From: Nitrospirota bacterium
Lineage (GTDB): Bacteria; JACPQY01
NCBI GenBank assembly: GCA_016190245.1
Contig: JACPQY010000031.1
Coordinates: 5,712 to 69,711, forward strand
Direction: 5' to 3'
Length of the DNA stretch: 64,000 nt
Part shown: positions 39,998-48,304 of the stretch, one piece after another
Layout of the letters: each line of letters opens with the position of its first letter
Numbering within the stretch: the stretch's first letter is position 1
The notes under the pieces: model-generated
Databases searched by the model: none
What the model was told of the DNA's origin: nothing
The model's input: the letters and a program-made list of their open reading frames with translations, nothing else
Made by a program: the position numbers and the translations under genes

Positions 39998-41713
39998 CTA
40001 CGGCTGCGTCGGGGCCTTCACTTCGAACGTCGTGCCGGCCCCGTTGACCTCCGCCCTGTACACTCTTACCCATCCGGAGTCCGGCATCCAGAAGATCACG
40101 ATAGGAATCCGGTCTTCACCCACCTCGTCGTTGATGACGACCATTTCGGCGGAGCGCCGGACGCTGAAGGGATGGCCGTCCACATCCTTCGTCACCACCT
40201 CCGGCGGCGGGCTCGCGGTCTGCCCTTCTTCCGCGGGCGGGGGGGGCTCTGCGAGGAGGAGTTTCCTCTGCGCCCTCACGTCTCGCGGGAGATAACCCTT
40301 CTGGCCGCGAGGGTGAACAATCCCGAGAACGGGTTCCTTGTTCCTCACGTACCCTTCCGCGTCCTCCTTGTCCGCGAAGTGCTCGGGCCTGGGGTTGCCG
40401 ATCCGAAAGGTGTCGCGATCGGTCTGGCGGTAGTCCTGGACGCCGTCGGCCGCCCGGTAGGGGTACCGCGTGTAGGCGCGGCGAAACCCCGTCTGAGCGG
40501 AAAGTACACGGGCCTGGGTCTCCCGATCGCCCGTGCGAAACCACTCCTTCCACTTGCCCCACGTGGTGCGAACGGCAGGCACCCCACAACCGGAGACGAG
40601 ACCGGGCTCGGGCGTACGCCGCGGCCCCCGCAGCGCCTGGAATCGAAGGGGGCTCCACCAGTTCTCCTCGAGGCGGTCGTAGAGGATGTGCGTCGAGTTG
40701 AGGAGGTAGCCGGACACGCCGAACGACAGGGCGGCCTCCGCGGAGAGAGCTGAATCGAGCAGCGTGTGGGCATCGGCGAGCGTGCTGTAGGTCACCGCGA
40801 AGCGGCGCCGGAGGCCGTCCTGACCGATGTAGAAGTCGTTGACCACCTCGTGCCACCAGAGGATCTTGAGCGGATAGGCGCGGGGCTCTCCGTTGACCAC
40901 CGCACCGATCACCTCGTCCGCATCCCGCAGATACCAGCCCTTTACCCGAAGCATGTCGGATTCGATCGAAGCCCTCTGGTCCGTGCTGAGAGTGGCCTCG
41001 TCCTTCAGAGGGGCAAGATCGACGGCATCGCAGCAGGGCTCGGCGTCGCAGCACTTGGCCGGGGACTTGGGATCCTCCGCCTTCAGGCAGAGGCGGGACT
41101 CCTCGCGCGGGCGGCATTCCACCCAGAGCGAGTCGCGTTCGTCCTGAGCCACAAGCGAGGGGAGGCAGTCCCGTTCCTCGAAACAGCCGAGGAAGATCGG
41201 GTTGAGCGGACCGGATGCGGGATCATCGGGGTCCGCGGGAACGCGCCCGTCGCCCTCGCCGCCGTGGTCCTTGCCGACGAGGAGCGTCAGGCCCGTGCCG
41301 TAATCGTCTTCCGCCCAAGTGTCGAAGTAGTCGGCGCTTCGACGCCGCTTCTCTTCGTCGCTCGATCGAGACCACAAGTCGGCCGTGGGCCAGACGGTGT
41401 TCCACGCGAACCAGTGGGAGGTGATGGACTGTTCGTAGGGCCTGAGCCGGGCGCCTTGATCGGCCGGCGGTCCCTCAGCGGCCCTCCCCCAGAAATCCCA
41501 GACGGTCCCGGTCGCCTTGTCCAGGGCGGAAAAAGCCACGGCCGGGAGCGGAACGCCCTGACCGACCGAGGCGGCGTCCTCCGCGCAGGACCCGAACGGG
41601 CCGTCGTGGTACGCGCTCGGCCGCGCGGCCCCGCCCCCGCCGCACGCGGAAAGACCCAGAATGGCGAGACAACAGAAAGAAACGGCGGGCACGCGCGACG
41701 GACCGGGAAACAC
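39998..41713 (-). CDS. DUF3179-domain lipoprotein
   Basis: A 571-residue protein with a lipoprotein signal (VSFCCLAILGLSAC, lipobox LSAC) followed by a Gly-rich spacer. The DUF3179 region contains VVNGEPRAYPLKILWWHEVVNDFYIG, VTYSTLADAHTLLDS, and a Cys-rich segment (CCDAEPCCDA). The function of this family is unknown; its members are exported, Cys-containing proteins. It is the first gene upstream of fliK in the same direction, an unusual neighbour for flagellar genes. Confidence 0.82.
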   Translation of the reverse strand: MFPGPSRVPAVSFCCLAILGLSACGGGGAARPSAYHDGPFGSCAEDAASVGQGVPLPAVAFSALDKATGTVWDFWGRAAEGPPADQGARLRPYEQSITSHWFAWNTVWPTADLWSRSSDEEKRRRSADYFDTWAEDDYGTGLTLLVGKDHGGEGDGRVPADPDDPASGPLNPIFLGCFEERDCLPSLVAQDERDSLWVECRPREESRLCLKAEDPKSPAKCCDAEPCCDAVDLAPLKDEATLSTDQRASIESDMLRVKGWYLRDADEVIGAVVNGEPRAYPLKILWWHEVVNDFYIGQDGLRRRFAVTYSTLADAHTLLDSALSAEAALSFGVSGYLLNSTHILYDRLEENWWSPLRFQALRGPRRTPEPGLVSGCGVPAVRTTWGKWKEWFRTGDRETQARVLSAQTGFRRAYTRYPYRAADGVQDYRQTDRDTFRIGNPRPEHFADKEDAEGYVRNKEPVLGIVHPRGQKGYLPRDVRAQRKLLLAEPPPPAEEGQTASPPPEVVTKDVDGHPFSVRRSAEMVVINDEVGEDRIPIVIFWMPDSGWVRVYRAEVNGAGTTFEVKAPTQP

Positions 41714-41758
41714 GGGGCTGGATTATACAGGAAGAATCCCGTAACGTGCCTCTCTCGG

Positions 41759-42718
41759 ATGCGGATCGTGATTTTCGGCGCCGGAGCGATCGGCTCCGCG
41801 ATCGGCGCTCACCTCGCGCCGGAGAACGAGGTCACGCTCGTGGGCCGGCCGGCCCACATGGCGGCCATCCGGCGCGACGGCCTCCGGTTGGAAGGCATCC
41901 TCGGCCGGCGGCGAGTGAGACGGCTGGCGGCCGCGGATTCCCTGCCTCACGGAACGCCGTTTGACGCCGCCTTGGTGACGACAAAATCTTTCGATACAGG
42001 CGCGGCAGCCGACCTACTGCGCTCTCTGTCCCCGACTCCGCGCCTCGTGTGCAGCTTCCAGAACGGCCTTGGAAACGCCGACGTGCTTCGGAAGACGTTC
42101 CCGAGAACGCCTGTCGGGCTTGCGCGCGTGATCTTCGGCGCAAAGATCGTCCGGCCCGGGCGTGTTCGCATCACCGTGTTCGGCGCACCTGTCGAGATCG
42201 GTCCCGATCCCCGGCAGTCCCGCCCCCTCTCGGCGCGAGGCCGGCCACTGCTGATCGCCTTGGCCCGATCGCTGGCGCGCGCAGGCCTGCCCACCGTGTA
42301 CAACCCGGCCGCGTGGAGGGTTCTGTGGATGAAAGTGCTGTACAACGGCGCCCTCAATCCGCTCAGCGCCCTCTTCGGCCGGACCTACGGCGAGGTCTGC
42401 GAGCACCCGGTCACCCGCGCGATCTGCCTGGACACCCTGCGCGAAGGCTTCGCCGTGGCCGAGGCGGAGGGGGCACGGCTTCCGTTCCGGTCGGCCGACT
42501 CCTTCGTCCGCTACTTCCTGAGCCGGATGCTGCCCCCCACTGCAGCCCACCGGGCGTCCATGTACGAAGACTTGGTTTCGGGAAGGCGGACGGAGATCGA
42601 CGCCTTGTGCGGCGAGATCGTGCGTCGTGCCCGCCGCCACGGCCTCCCCACACCGCAGAACCGCCTCCTCTGGTCGGCGATCAAACAGCGCGAGGGAGAA
42701 GGCCGGAACCGCAGGTGA
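41759..42718 (+). CDS. panE: 2-dehydropantoate 2-reductase (ketopantoate reductase family)
   Basis: A 319-residue protein starting MRIVIFGAGAIGSAIGAHLA, the ApbA/PanE NADP-binding loop. It continues with LVTTKSFDTGAAADLL, CSFQNGLGNADVLRKTF and the catalytic-domain helix WRVLWMKVLYNGALNPLSALFG (Lys and Asn of the active site), ending with SMYEDLVSGRRTEIDALCGEI. It reduces ketopantoate to pantoate for CoA biosynthesis. The ATG at 41759 is chosen; the frame runs far upstream antisense to the lipoprotein gene without similarity. It is divergent from that gene. Confidence 0.92.
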   Translation: MRIVIFGAGAIGSAIGAHLAPENEVTLVGRPAHMAAIRRDGLRLEGILGRRRVRRLAAADSLPHGTPFDAALVTTKSFDTGAAADLLRSLSPTPRLVCSFQNGLGNADVLRKTFPRTPVGLARVIFGAKIVRPGRVRITVFGAPVEIGPDPRQSRPLSARGRPLLIALARSLARAGLPTVYNPAAWRVLWMKVLYNGALNPLSALFGRTYGEVCEHPVTRAICLDTLREGFAVAEAEGARLPFRSADSFVRYFLSRMLPPTAAHRASMYEDLVSGRRTEIDALCGEIVRRARRHGLPTPQNRLLWSAIKQREGEGRNRR

Positions 42719-42734
42719 GGGGCGGCGGGGCAGG

Positions 42735-43436
42735 CTACGGCCTGTGCTGGCGAGGAAGCAGATCCGCCAACTCACGCAGGTTTCGAAATACGAAGTCGGG
42801 AGCGGGGCGCACGCGACCCACGGGGCCCCGCTGGATGAGCGCGGTTCTGAGGCCGAGACGGTGGGCCACACCGAGATCGTACTTCACCCCGAAGGCGCAG
42901 TGCAGCACCTCCTCCGGGCGCGCCGCGGCCACCTCCAGCAGCCGGAGAAAGGGCCTGTCGGAGGGCTTGTAGGCCCTCACGTCCTGCGCCGCCACAACGG
43001 CGTTGAAGAAAACGCCGATGGACCCGAGCGTACGTTCGAGCAGATCCCTGTCCATGTTCGAGACCACGGCCAACAGATAGCGCTCCCGGAGCTTTTCCAG
43101 CGAGGGTCGGACGTCTTCGAACGGCCGCCAGTCGCGCAACCCCTTCACCAGCGCAAGCGATTCGCGCGGGGTCACCGCCATTCCTTTCTCGCGCAGGAGG
43201 CGGCGGAAGCTTTCCTTCAACACCTCGCGATAGGACCGGTACGGATCGAGGAGGTCGTACTGGATCTTCTCCCAGCGCCGGAAGAGCCGGCCGGCGTCAG
43301 CCCGGAGGCGCCTCTTCCGCATCGCCCCGGCCAGCGCTTCCCGAATCCCGCTCTCCCAGTCGATCAGCGTCCCGTAGCAATCGAAACTGATCCAGCGGAG
43401 GGCGGGGAAAATGGGTCGGTTGGCAGCCGGGATCAT
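42735..43436 (-). CDS. HAD-superfamily hydrolase (2-haloacid dehalogenase-like)
   Basis: A 233-residue HAD protein. Motif I is ISFDCYGTLIDWESG with nucleophile D19; motif II is LAVVSNMDRDLL; motif III includes VRAYKPSDRPF. Motif IV is weak: where GD/DD is usual there is CAFGVKYDLGVA. The cap domain is helical, as in type II dehalogenase-like members. It probably acts on a small phosphorylated or halogenated compound; the substrate is unknown. It is convergent with panE, 16 bp apart. Confidence 0.85.
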   Translation of the reverse strand: MIPAANRPIFPALRWISFDCYGTLIDWESGIREALAGAMRKRRLRADAGRLFRRWEKIQYDLLDPYRSYREVLKESFRRLLREKGMAVTPRESLALVKGLRDWRPFEDVRPSLEKLRERYLLAVVSNMDRDLLERTLGSIGVFFNAVVAAQDVRAYKPSDRPFLRLLEVAAARPEEVLHCAFGVKYDLGVAHRLGLRTALIQRGPVGRVRPAPDFVFRNLRELADLLPRQHRP

Positions 43437-43528
43437 GGTCCGGGGTCAGGCTTGATTTTGCATTCTGTGCGGTTCCCGGCAAGCGGGGTCGAAGTGTATG
43501 GGTGTGGTGGTTTCCAAGTACGCGATCC

Positions 43529-45523
43529 TCACCGCAACAACACGGCGCACCCCAAGCTCAGGATCGCCATGAGCTTGACGAGGACACCCACCGAGGGAGC
43601 CGCGACCTCTCTCACAAAGGCTCCGGTCTCCTCACAGCCGACCAGATGGCTGAGAAGGAACCCAAGGATCAGAGCGGAGGCGATGGAACCCATCAGCAAG
43701 GCGTTCAACATCTCTGAGTTGGCCAGTCCGAACGCGATCGGTGCTGCAACCGCAAGAAAAGCAGGGAATCTGACCCCTCTCAGCGCAGAACTGGCCAACG
43801 AGTCGGCTCGTCCGTCATCAGCCCCGTTGGCTGGAACCTCCCCTTCGCGCGCGCCTTGGGGAGGCTGAACGGCGACCCTCCCCGGTGTCCCCTGTGCCAG
43901 CAAGCCTGCCCTCCTGAACAGGGAAGAAACTACCAGGATGGGCAGCAGCCCCCCAGCAACCAATGCCGCGAGGCTGCCTGGGCGGGAGGGATCGATCACC
44001 GTCACGGAGACGCTGCTACAGTACGCAAGGACCACCGAGACGGCCGACAGGACGGCTCCTGCCAAGGCGTTCCCACCGGCGTCCTCGCGCGTTCCACCAG
44101 CCGCGGCCACGGCCCGCCTCTTTCCCTCCTGGGGGAGGTCATCCCCGGCCCCGAGCGGCGCGGCGGTCTGGGCGAGCGTTCGAATCGCTGCCGCAGCGCT
44201 CTCGGCAAACCTCAACCCGCTCATGGAAAGAAATCCAATCGCGAGGACAGCGACACCGTACGGCCCCGCCAAACCATGCGCAAGGGCCACGGCCGCGCAG
44301 ACCACCGCCGCGGACCAGAACGTCGGTCGCACCGAGGCCGCTATGGGCCCGAACCGGGGCAGCTCCCACGGTCCCGCAGATCCGCCGTTCGCCACTCGAG
44401 GATATTGTGAGACCCGCGATGCATGCCTCGATGCGATCGTGCTGATCAGCCCCGCTGCCGCGAGGCCCAGGAGCATCGAGGCGAACACCCGGCCTGGTCC
44501 GAATTCGCCCCCTGGGCTCTCGTATTGAGCCGGCATCACCCACCGCGTGAGGGTGAATCCGAAAGCAACCATCAGAACCACCGACACTCCCCGCCCCGTC
44601 CCTGCCGCGGTGCGGGTCGCTTCAACCCGTCCGATCCCCGTGAGGAGGTGCCCCACCACGGAGGCCACAATGCCGGCGCCCGCCAGGACGAGCGGCAGGA
44701 ACACGAGCTCCGGCACGAAGCTCGTCCTCTCCGGGAGCTTCAGCCCGGCCGTGCCGATGAGCATGCAGGCCAAGACGGCGACGGCCTCTGACTGGAACAG
44801 GTCGGCCCCCGCGGCCAGCGTGTTCATGACCCCGCGCGCGACTCGTTCCGAAAGGTCAGCGGCACCCATGGTCAGGGCATCCCGCGCCGCCACTTCCTCC
44901 CCGTGCGGCCATTGGGCTCGCGCGGAAAGGCCGTGCGCCCAAAGTCCGCCGCCCAGACAGACCAAGAACGCCGCGCAGGAGGACCCCAGACCGAACCCCA
45001 CGAGAACCTCAGCGATCCTGCCCAATTCGGGCTGCCCGCCCACCCTGAAAACCATCACGCACAAGCCGAACAAGACACTCAGACCGAGCAAGGCCATCCC
45101 CCCCCAGGTCATGCCGGCAACTCCGCCTCCGATCCACGCCGTTCTCGCGGCCAGGGAAACGTCGCCCCCGGAGGCAGCGCCCCGCCCCAGCGCACCCACC
45201 GCCGCCCTCGCTCCCAACCGTTCCGCCAGAGCCGAGCCGGCGACTCCCACCGCAAAAGCGAAGGCCATGAGGGGATGGCCGACACCCCCCCCCCGGCTGG
45301 AGAGAACGGCCCCCAACAGCACACCCCCCCCCACAAGCCCGACCAGCGCCAGAATCAGTTGCGCACGGCGGAGCCAGACCGACACGGCCGCGCGACCCGC
45401 TGCGGAATGCCCCCCAACCGACGCGCGATCGCGTCCGGGCAGCTCCAAGACAAGCAGCAGGACAAGGGCGTAGCCGAGGGCGAAGACCCCCGAGGCCGCC
45501 GTGAGCCAAGCATACCCCACCAT
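43529..45523 (-). CDS. Catalytically dead membrane pyrophosphatase paralog
   Basis: A 664-residue polytopic protein that follows the M-PPase fold throughout. GFGLGSSCAAFLVCLGGG (about 176), AGADLFQSEAVAVLACMLIG (about 237), LAIGFLSMSGLRFAESAAAAIR (about 435), and a final APSVGVLVKLMAILSLG match the framework of canonical HppA. The catalytic Asp/Lys blocks are gone: no DDPRNPXXIAD, no GDNVGD, no GPXXDNA, no NAGGAWDNAKK and no VVGDTVGDPFKD. It starts 101 bp after the hppA stop on the same strand. The frame is intact, implying selection for some non-catalytic role. Confidence 0.78.
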   Translation of the reverse strand: MVGYAWLTAASGVFALGYALVLLLVLELPGRDRASVGGHSAAGRAAVSVWLRRAQLILALVGLVGGGVLLGAVLSSRGGGVGHPLMAFAFAVGVAGSALAERLGARAAVGALGRGAASGGDVSLAARTAWIGGGVAGMTWGGMALLGLSVLFGLCVMVFRVGGQPELGRIAEVLVGFGLGSSCAAFLVCLGGGLWAHGLSARAQWPHGEEVAARDALTMGAADLSERVARGVMNTLAAGADLFQSEAVAVLACMLIGTAGLKLPERTSFVPELVFLPLVLAGAGIVASVVGHLLTGIGRVEATRTAAGTGRGVSVVLMVAFGFTLTRWVMPAQYESPGGEFGPGRVFASMLLGLAAAGLISTIASRHASRVSQYPRVANGGSAGPWELPRFGPIAASVRPTFWSAAVVCAAVALAHGLAGPYGVAVLAIGFLSMSGLRFAESAAAAIRTLAQTAAPLGAGDDLPQEGKRRAVAAAGGTREDAGGNALAGAVLSAVSVVLAYCSSVSVTVIDPSRPGSLAALVAGGLLPILVVSSLFRRAGLLAQGTPGRVAVQPPQGAREGEVPANGADDGRADSLASSALRGVRFPAFLAVAAPIAFGLANSEMLNALLMGSIASALILGFLLSHLVGCEETGAFVREVAAPSVGVLVKLMAILSLGCAVLLR

Positions 45524-45624
45524 CCGTTCTCGAACCGTCCTACAATCCGGCGAGCCTTGTCAACCGCCGGGACCTGAGAACCGGCCGCTGAAAGCTGGGC
45601 GCCCGCAGAGAGTCGAGGGCAGCC

Positions 45625-48066
45625 TCAGCCGCGCGTCCCTCTGTCCTCGGGAATCCGCATCCCGTAGAAGGACCGGTACACGAAGAAAAGAGCCACGAGG
45701 AAGAAACCGACCGCAATCGCCGTCTTGAGCCCGCCGGAGGGCATGGTGACGGCGATCTCGACGGCGAGAAGACCGAAGAGCGTCGTGAACTTAATCACGG
45801 GGTTCAGCGCCACGGACGACGTGTCCTTGAACGGATCGCCCACCGTATCGCCCACCACCGTGGCCTCGTGCAACGGCGTGTTCTTCTGCCTCAAATCCAC
45901 TTCCACAACTTTCTTCGCGTTGTCCCACGCCCCGCCGGCGTTCGCCATGAAGATCGCCTGGAACAGGCCGAAGAAAGCGAGCGCCACGAGGTAGCCAATG
46001 AAGAAATAGGGGTTGAAGAACGCGAGCGCGAGAGCGAGGCAGAAAATCACAATGAAGATGTTGATCATCCCCTTCTGCGCATAGATCGTGCAGATCTCGA
46101 CGACCCGCTTGCTGTCCTTGATCGAGGCCGTGCTCGCGCCCTCCAGCTTGATGTTCTCCTTGATGTACACCACCGCGCGGTAGGCCCCCGTGACGACGGC
46201 CTGCATGGACGCACCCGTGAACCAGTAGACAACCGCACCGCCCATGATCAAGCCGAGGATAACCTCCCCTTGGACCAGACTGAGCCTCGCCACGACGTCG
46301 CCGAACAGGTGCTCCAGCAGCAGGATGATGCCGAAGACCATCGTGGTTGCGCCCACAACGGCCGTCCCGATCAAGACCGGCTTCGCGGTCGCCTTGAACG
46401 TGTTGCCGGCGCCGTCCCCTTCCTCGAGATACTCCTTGGACCTCTCGAAGTTAACTTCGACCCCGAACTCCTTCTTCACCTCCTGGGCCACGTTGGGCAG
46501 CTTCTCGATCAGCGAGAGCTCGTAGACCGACTGGGCGTTATCCGTGACCGGGCCGAAGCTGTCCACGGCGATCGTCACGGGCCCCATCCCGAGGAACCCG
46601 AACGCCACGAGGCCGAACGCAAAGATCGGCGCGGCGAAGCCGTATTCGGCCGGCATGAGCTCGACGAGGGCGGGATGCTGTGAGGCCGTGTAGGCGATGA
46701 ACATGAGCAGGAGGATCACGAGCCCCTCCCAGAAGGCCGAGAAATTCCCGGCCACGAAGCCCGAGAGGATGTTGAGAGAGGCGCCGCCCTGGCGCGCGGA
46801 CGTGACGACCTCACGCACGTGTCGCGAGTTGGTGCTCGTGAAGATCTTCGTGAACTCGGGGATCAGGGCACCCGCCGCGGTGCCGCAACTGATGATGACC
46901 GCCAGCACCCACCACAGGGGTCCGAAGCCGGAAATGAGAAGGTAGCTCGCCACGAACGTGACGCCGATGGAAATCGCCGACGTGAGCCAGACAAGTCTCG
47001 TGAGCGGCGTCTCGAAGTTGATCTTCGTCTTCCCCCGCGCCCACTGCCGGGTCGCTGCGGAGTTGATGAAGTAGGAAACGAGCGACGTCAGGATCATGAG
47101 GATCCTCATCACGAAGATCCAAATGATGAGCGCGCCGCACATCTCGGGCTTGGCAGCGAGGGCCAGCGCCAGGAAGGCGATCAGCGCCACGCCCGTCACA
47201 CCGTAGGTCTCGAAACCGTCGGCCGTCGGCCCCACGCTGTCGCCCGCGTTGTCCCCCGTGCAATCCGCGATCACGCCGGGGTTCTTGGGATCGTCCTCCG
47301 GCAGGTGAAAGACGATCTTCATGAGGTCGGAGCCGATGTCGGCGATCTTCGTGAAGATCCCGCCGCAGATCCTGAGCACGCTTGCGCCCAGCGACTCACC
47401 GATTGCGAATCCGATGAAGCACGGCCCCGCCAGGTCTTGCGGCAGGAATGTCAGGATGCAGATCATGAAGAACAGCTCCACGCTGACCAAGAGCAGCCCC
47501 ACACTCATCCCGGAACGAAGGGGAATGGCGAGGATATCGAGAGGGTTCTTATAGAGGGAGGCAAACGCCGTTCGCGAATTGGCCACGGTGTTGATCCGGA
47601 TACCGAACCACGCCACGCCGTAGGAACCGAGGATGCCCAGAATCGAACAGGCGAGGATCACGAGAACGTTGTGAAGCGACGCGCCCTGAAGGCCGGCAAA
47701 GTAGTACGTCATGCAAACCGCGATCAAGGCCCAGAGGCCGGCGAGGAACTTCCCCTGCTGTGTGAGATAGGTCTTGCAGGTCTCCCAGATTGTGTTCGAG
47801 ACCTCCTGCATGGCCGGGTGGACCGGGAGGGCCTTCGTCTGAGAGTACTGGATGATCCCGAATACCGCGCCGATCACGCAGATCGCAAGCCCCGCGTACA
47901 TCAGGCCGAGGCCGGAGACGTACCAACCGAACATCTCGAACGTCACCGTGTCCAGCCTCGGGAGGTGAATATCCGCCTCTCCTGCGAGCACCGGTGAGGC
48001 GAAAACCGCGGGGACTAGCCCGCCCGCGATCAGTGATCCGATCCTGCGTAGGCTTGCTTTGAGCAT
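45625..48066 (-). CDS. hppA: Membrane-bound ion-pumping pyrophosphatase
   Basis: An 813-residue M-PPase with a signal-peptide-like N-terminus (LIAGGLVPAVFASPVLA). Substrate-site motifs are present: PEDDPKNPGVIAD and GDNAGDS (about 252-275), GPVTDNAQSVYEL (about 507), NAGGAWDNAKK (about 707) and VVGDTVGDPFKDTS (about 740). The CTGDNAGDSVGPTADGFETY variant belongs to a divergent M-PPase branch. At the site that separates potassium classes the sequence is GNTFKA, with Lys, which suggests a potassium-independent enzyme. It pumps H+ or Na+ using PPi. ATG at 48066 is preferred over the upstream frame. Confidence 0.93.
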   Translation of the reverse strand: MLKASLRRIGSLIAGGLVPAVFASPVLAGEADIHLPRLDTVTFEMFGWYVSGLGLMYAGLAICVIGAVFGIIQYSQTKALPVHPAMQEVSNTIWETCKTYLTQQGKFLAGLWALIAVCMTYYFAGLQGASLHNVLVILACSILGILGSYGVAWFGIRINTVANSRTAFASLYKNPLDILAIPLRSGMSVGLLLVSVELFFMICILTFLPQDLAGPCFIGFAIGESLGASVLRICGGIFTKIADIGSDLMKIVFHLPEDDPKNPGVIADCTGDNAGDSVGPTADGFETYGVTGVALIAFLALALAAKPEMCGALIIWIFVMRILMILTSLVSYFINSAATRQWARGKTKINFETPLTRLVWLTSAISIGVTFVASYLLISGFGPLWWVLAVIISCGTAAGALIPEFTKIFTSTNSRHVREVVTSARQGGASLNILSGFVAGNFSAFWEGLVILLLMFIAYTASQHPALVELMPAEYGFAAPIFAFGLVAFGFLGMGPVTIAVDSFGPVTDNAQSVYELSLIEKLPNVAQEVKKEFGVEVNFERSKEYLEEGDGAGNTFKATAKPVLIGTAVVGATTMVFGIILLLEHLFGDVVARLSLVQGEVILGLIMGGAVVYWFTGASMQAVVTGAYRAVVYIKENIKLEGASTASIKDSKRVVEICTIYAQKGMINIFIVIFCLALALAFFNPYFFIGYLVALAFFGLFQAIFMANAGGAWDNAKKVVEVDLRQKNTPLHEATVVGDTVGDPFKDTSSVALNPVIKFTTLFGLLAVEIAVTMPSGGLKTAIAVGFFLVALFFVYRSFYGMRIPEDRGTRG

Positions 48067-48081
48067 ATTCCTGACCCCCTT

Positions 48082-48118
48082 GTCCGCCTCTGGCGGACTT
48101 GCCCGCCGTGTGGCGGGC
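48082..48118. repeat. Tandem small hairpins in the hppA leader
   Basis: GTCCGCC-tct-GGCGGAC (48082-48098) and GCCCGCC-gtgt-GGCGGGC (48101-48118) are two perfect 7-bp hairpins just upstream of hppA. A related palindrome (gtccgccacggcggac) occurs at 23100-23115 inside the TatD-fusion N-terminus, so they belong to a dispersed repeat. The rest of 48067-48304 shows no gene. Confidence 0.6.
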
Positions 48119-48304
48119 TTGTGTGGCCCCTTCATAGTCTCCGCCCTTTTTCTTGTCAACCTCGAAAACGTCGCGGCGGACTCGCTACCAGGACATCCTT
48201 TCGACACCCGACACGTGGTCGAAGTGATCGTCCCGGCTGAGGATCGGGAGCCGATGCCGGCGTGCCGGGGCGAACGGTTGCACGGGGGCAGCCCGCCGGG
48301 ATCG

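Noticed and set aside
40766-41758. An upstream extension of the panE frame by 331 codons
   Set aside because: It is antisense to the DUF3179 gene and has no similarity to PanE, which starts cleanly at the glycine-rich NADP loop.
46819-47997. A 392-codon plus-strand frame opposite hppA
   Set aside because: It is antisense to a conserved membrane pyrophosphatase, with extremely biased Arg/Asp/His composition.
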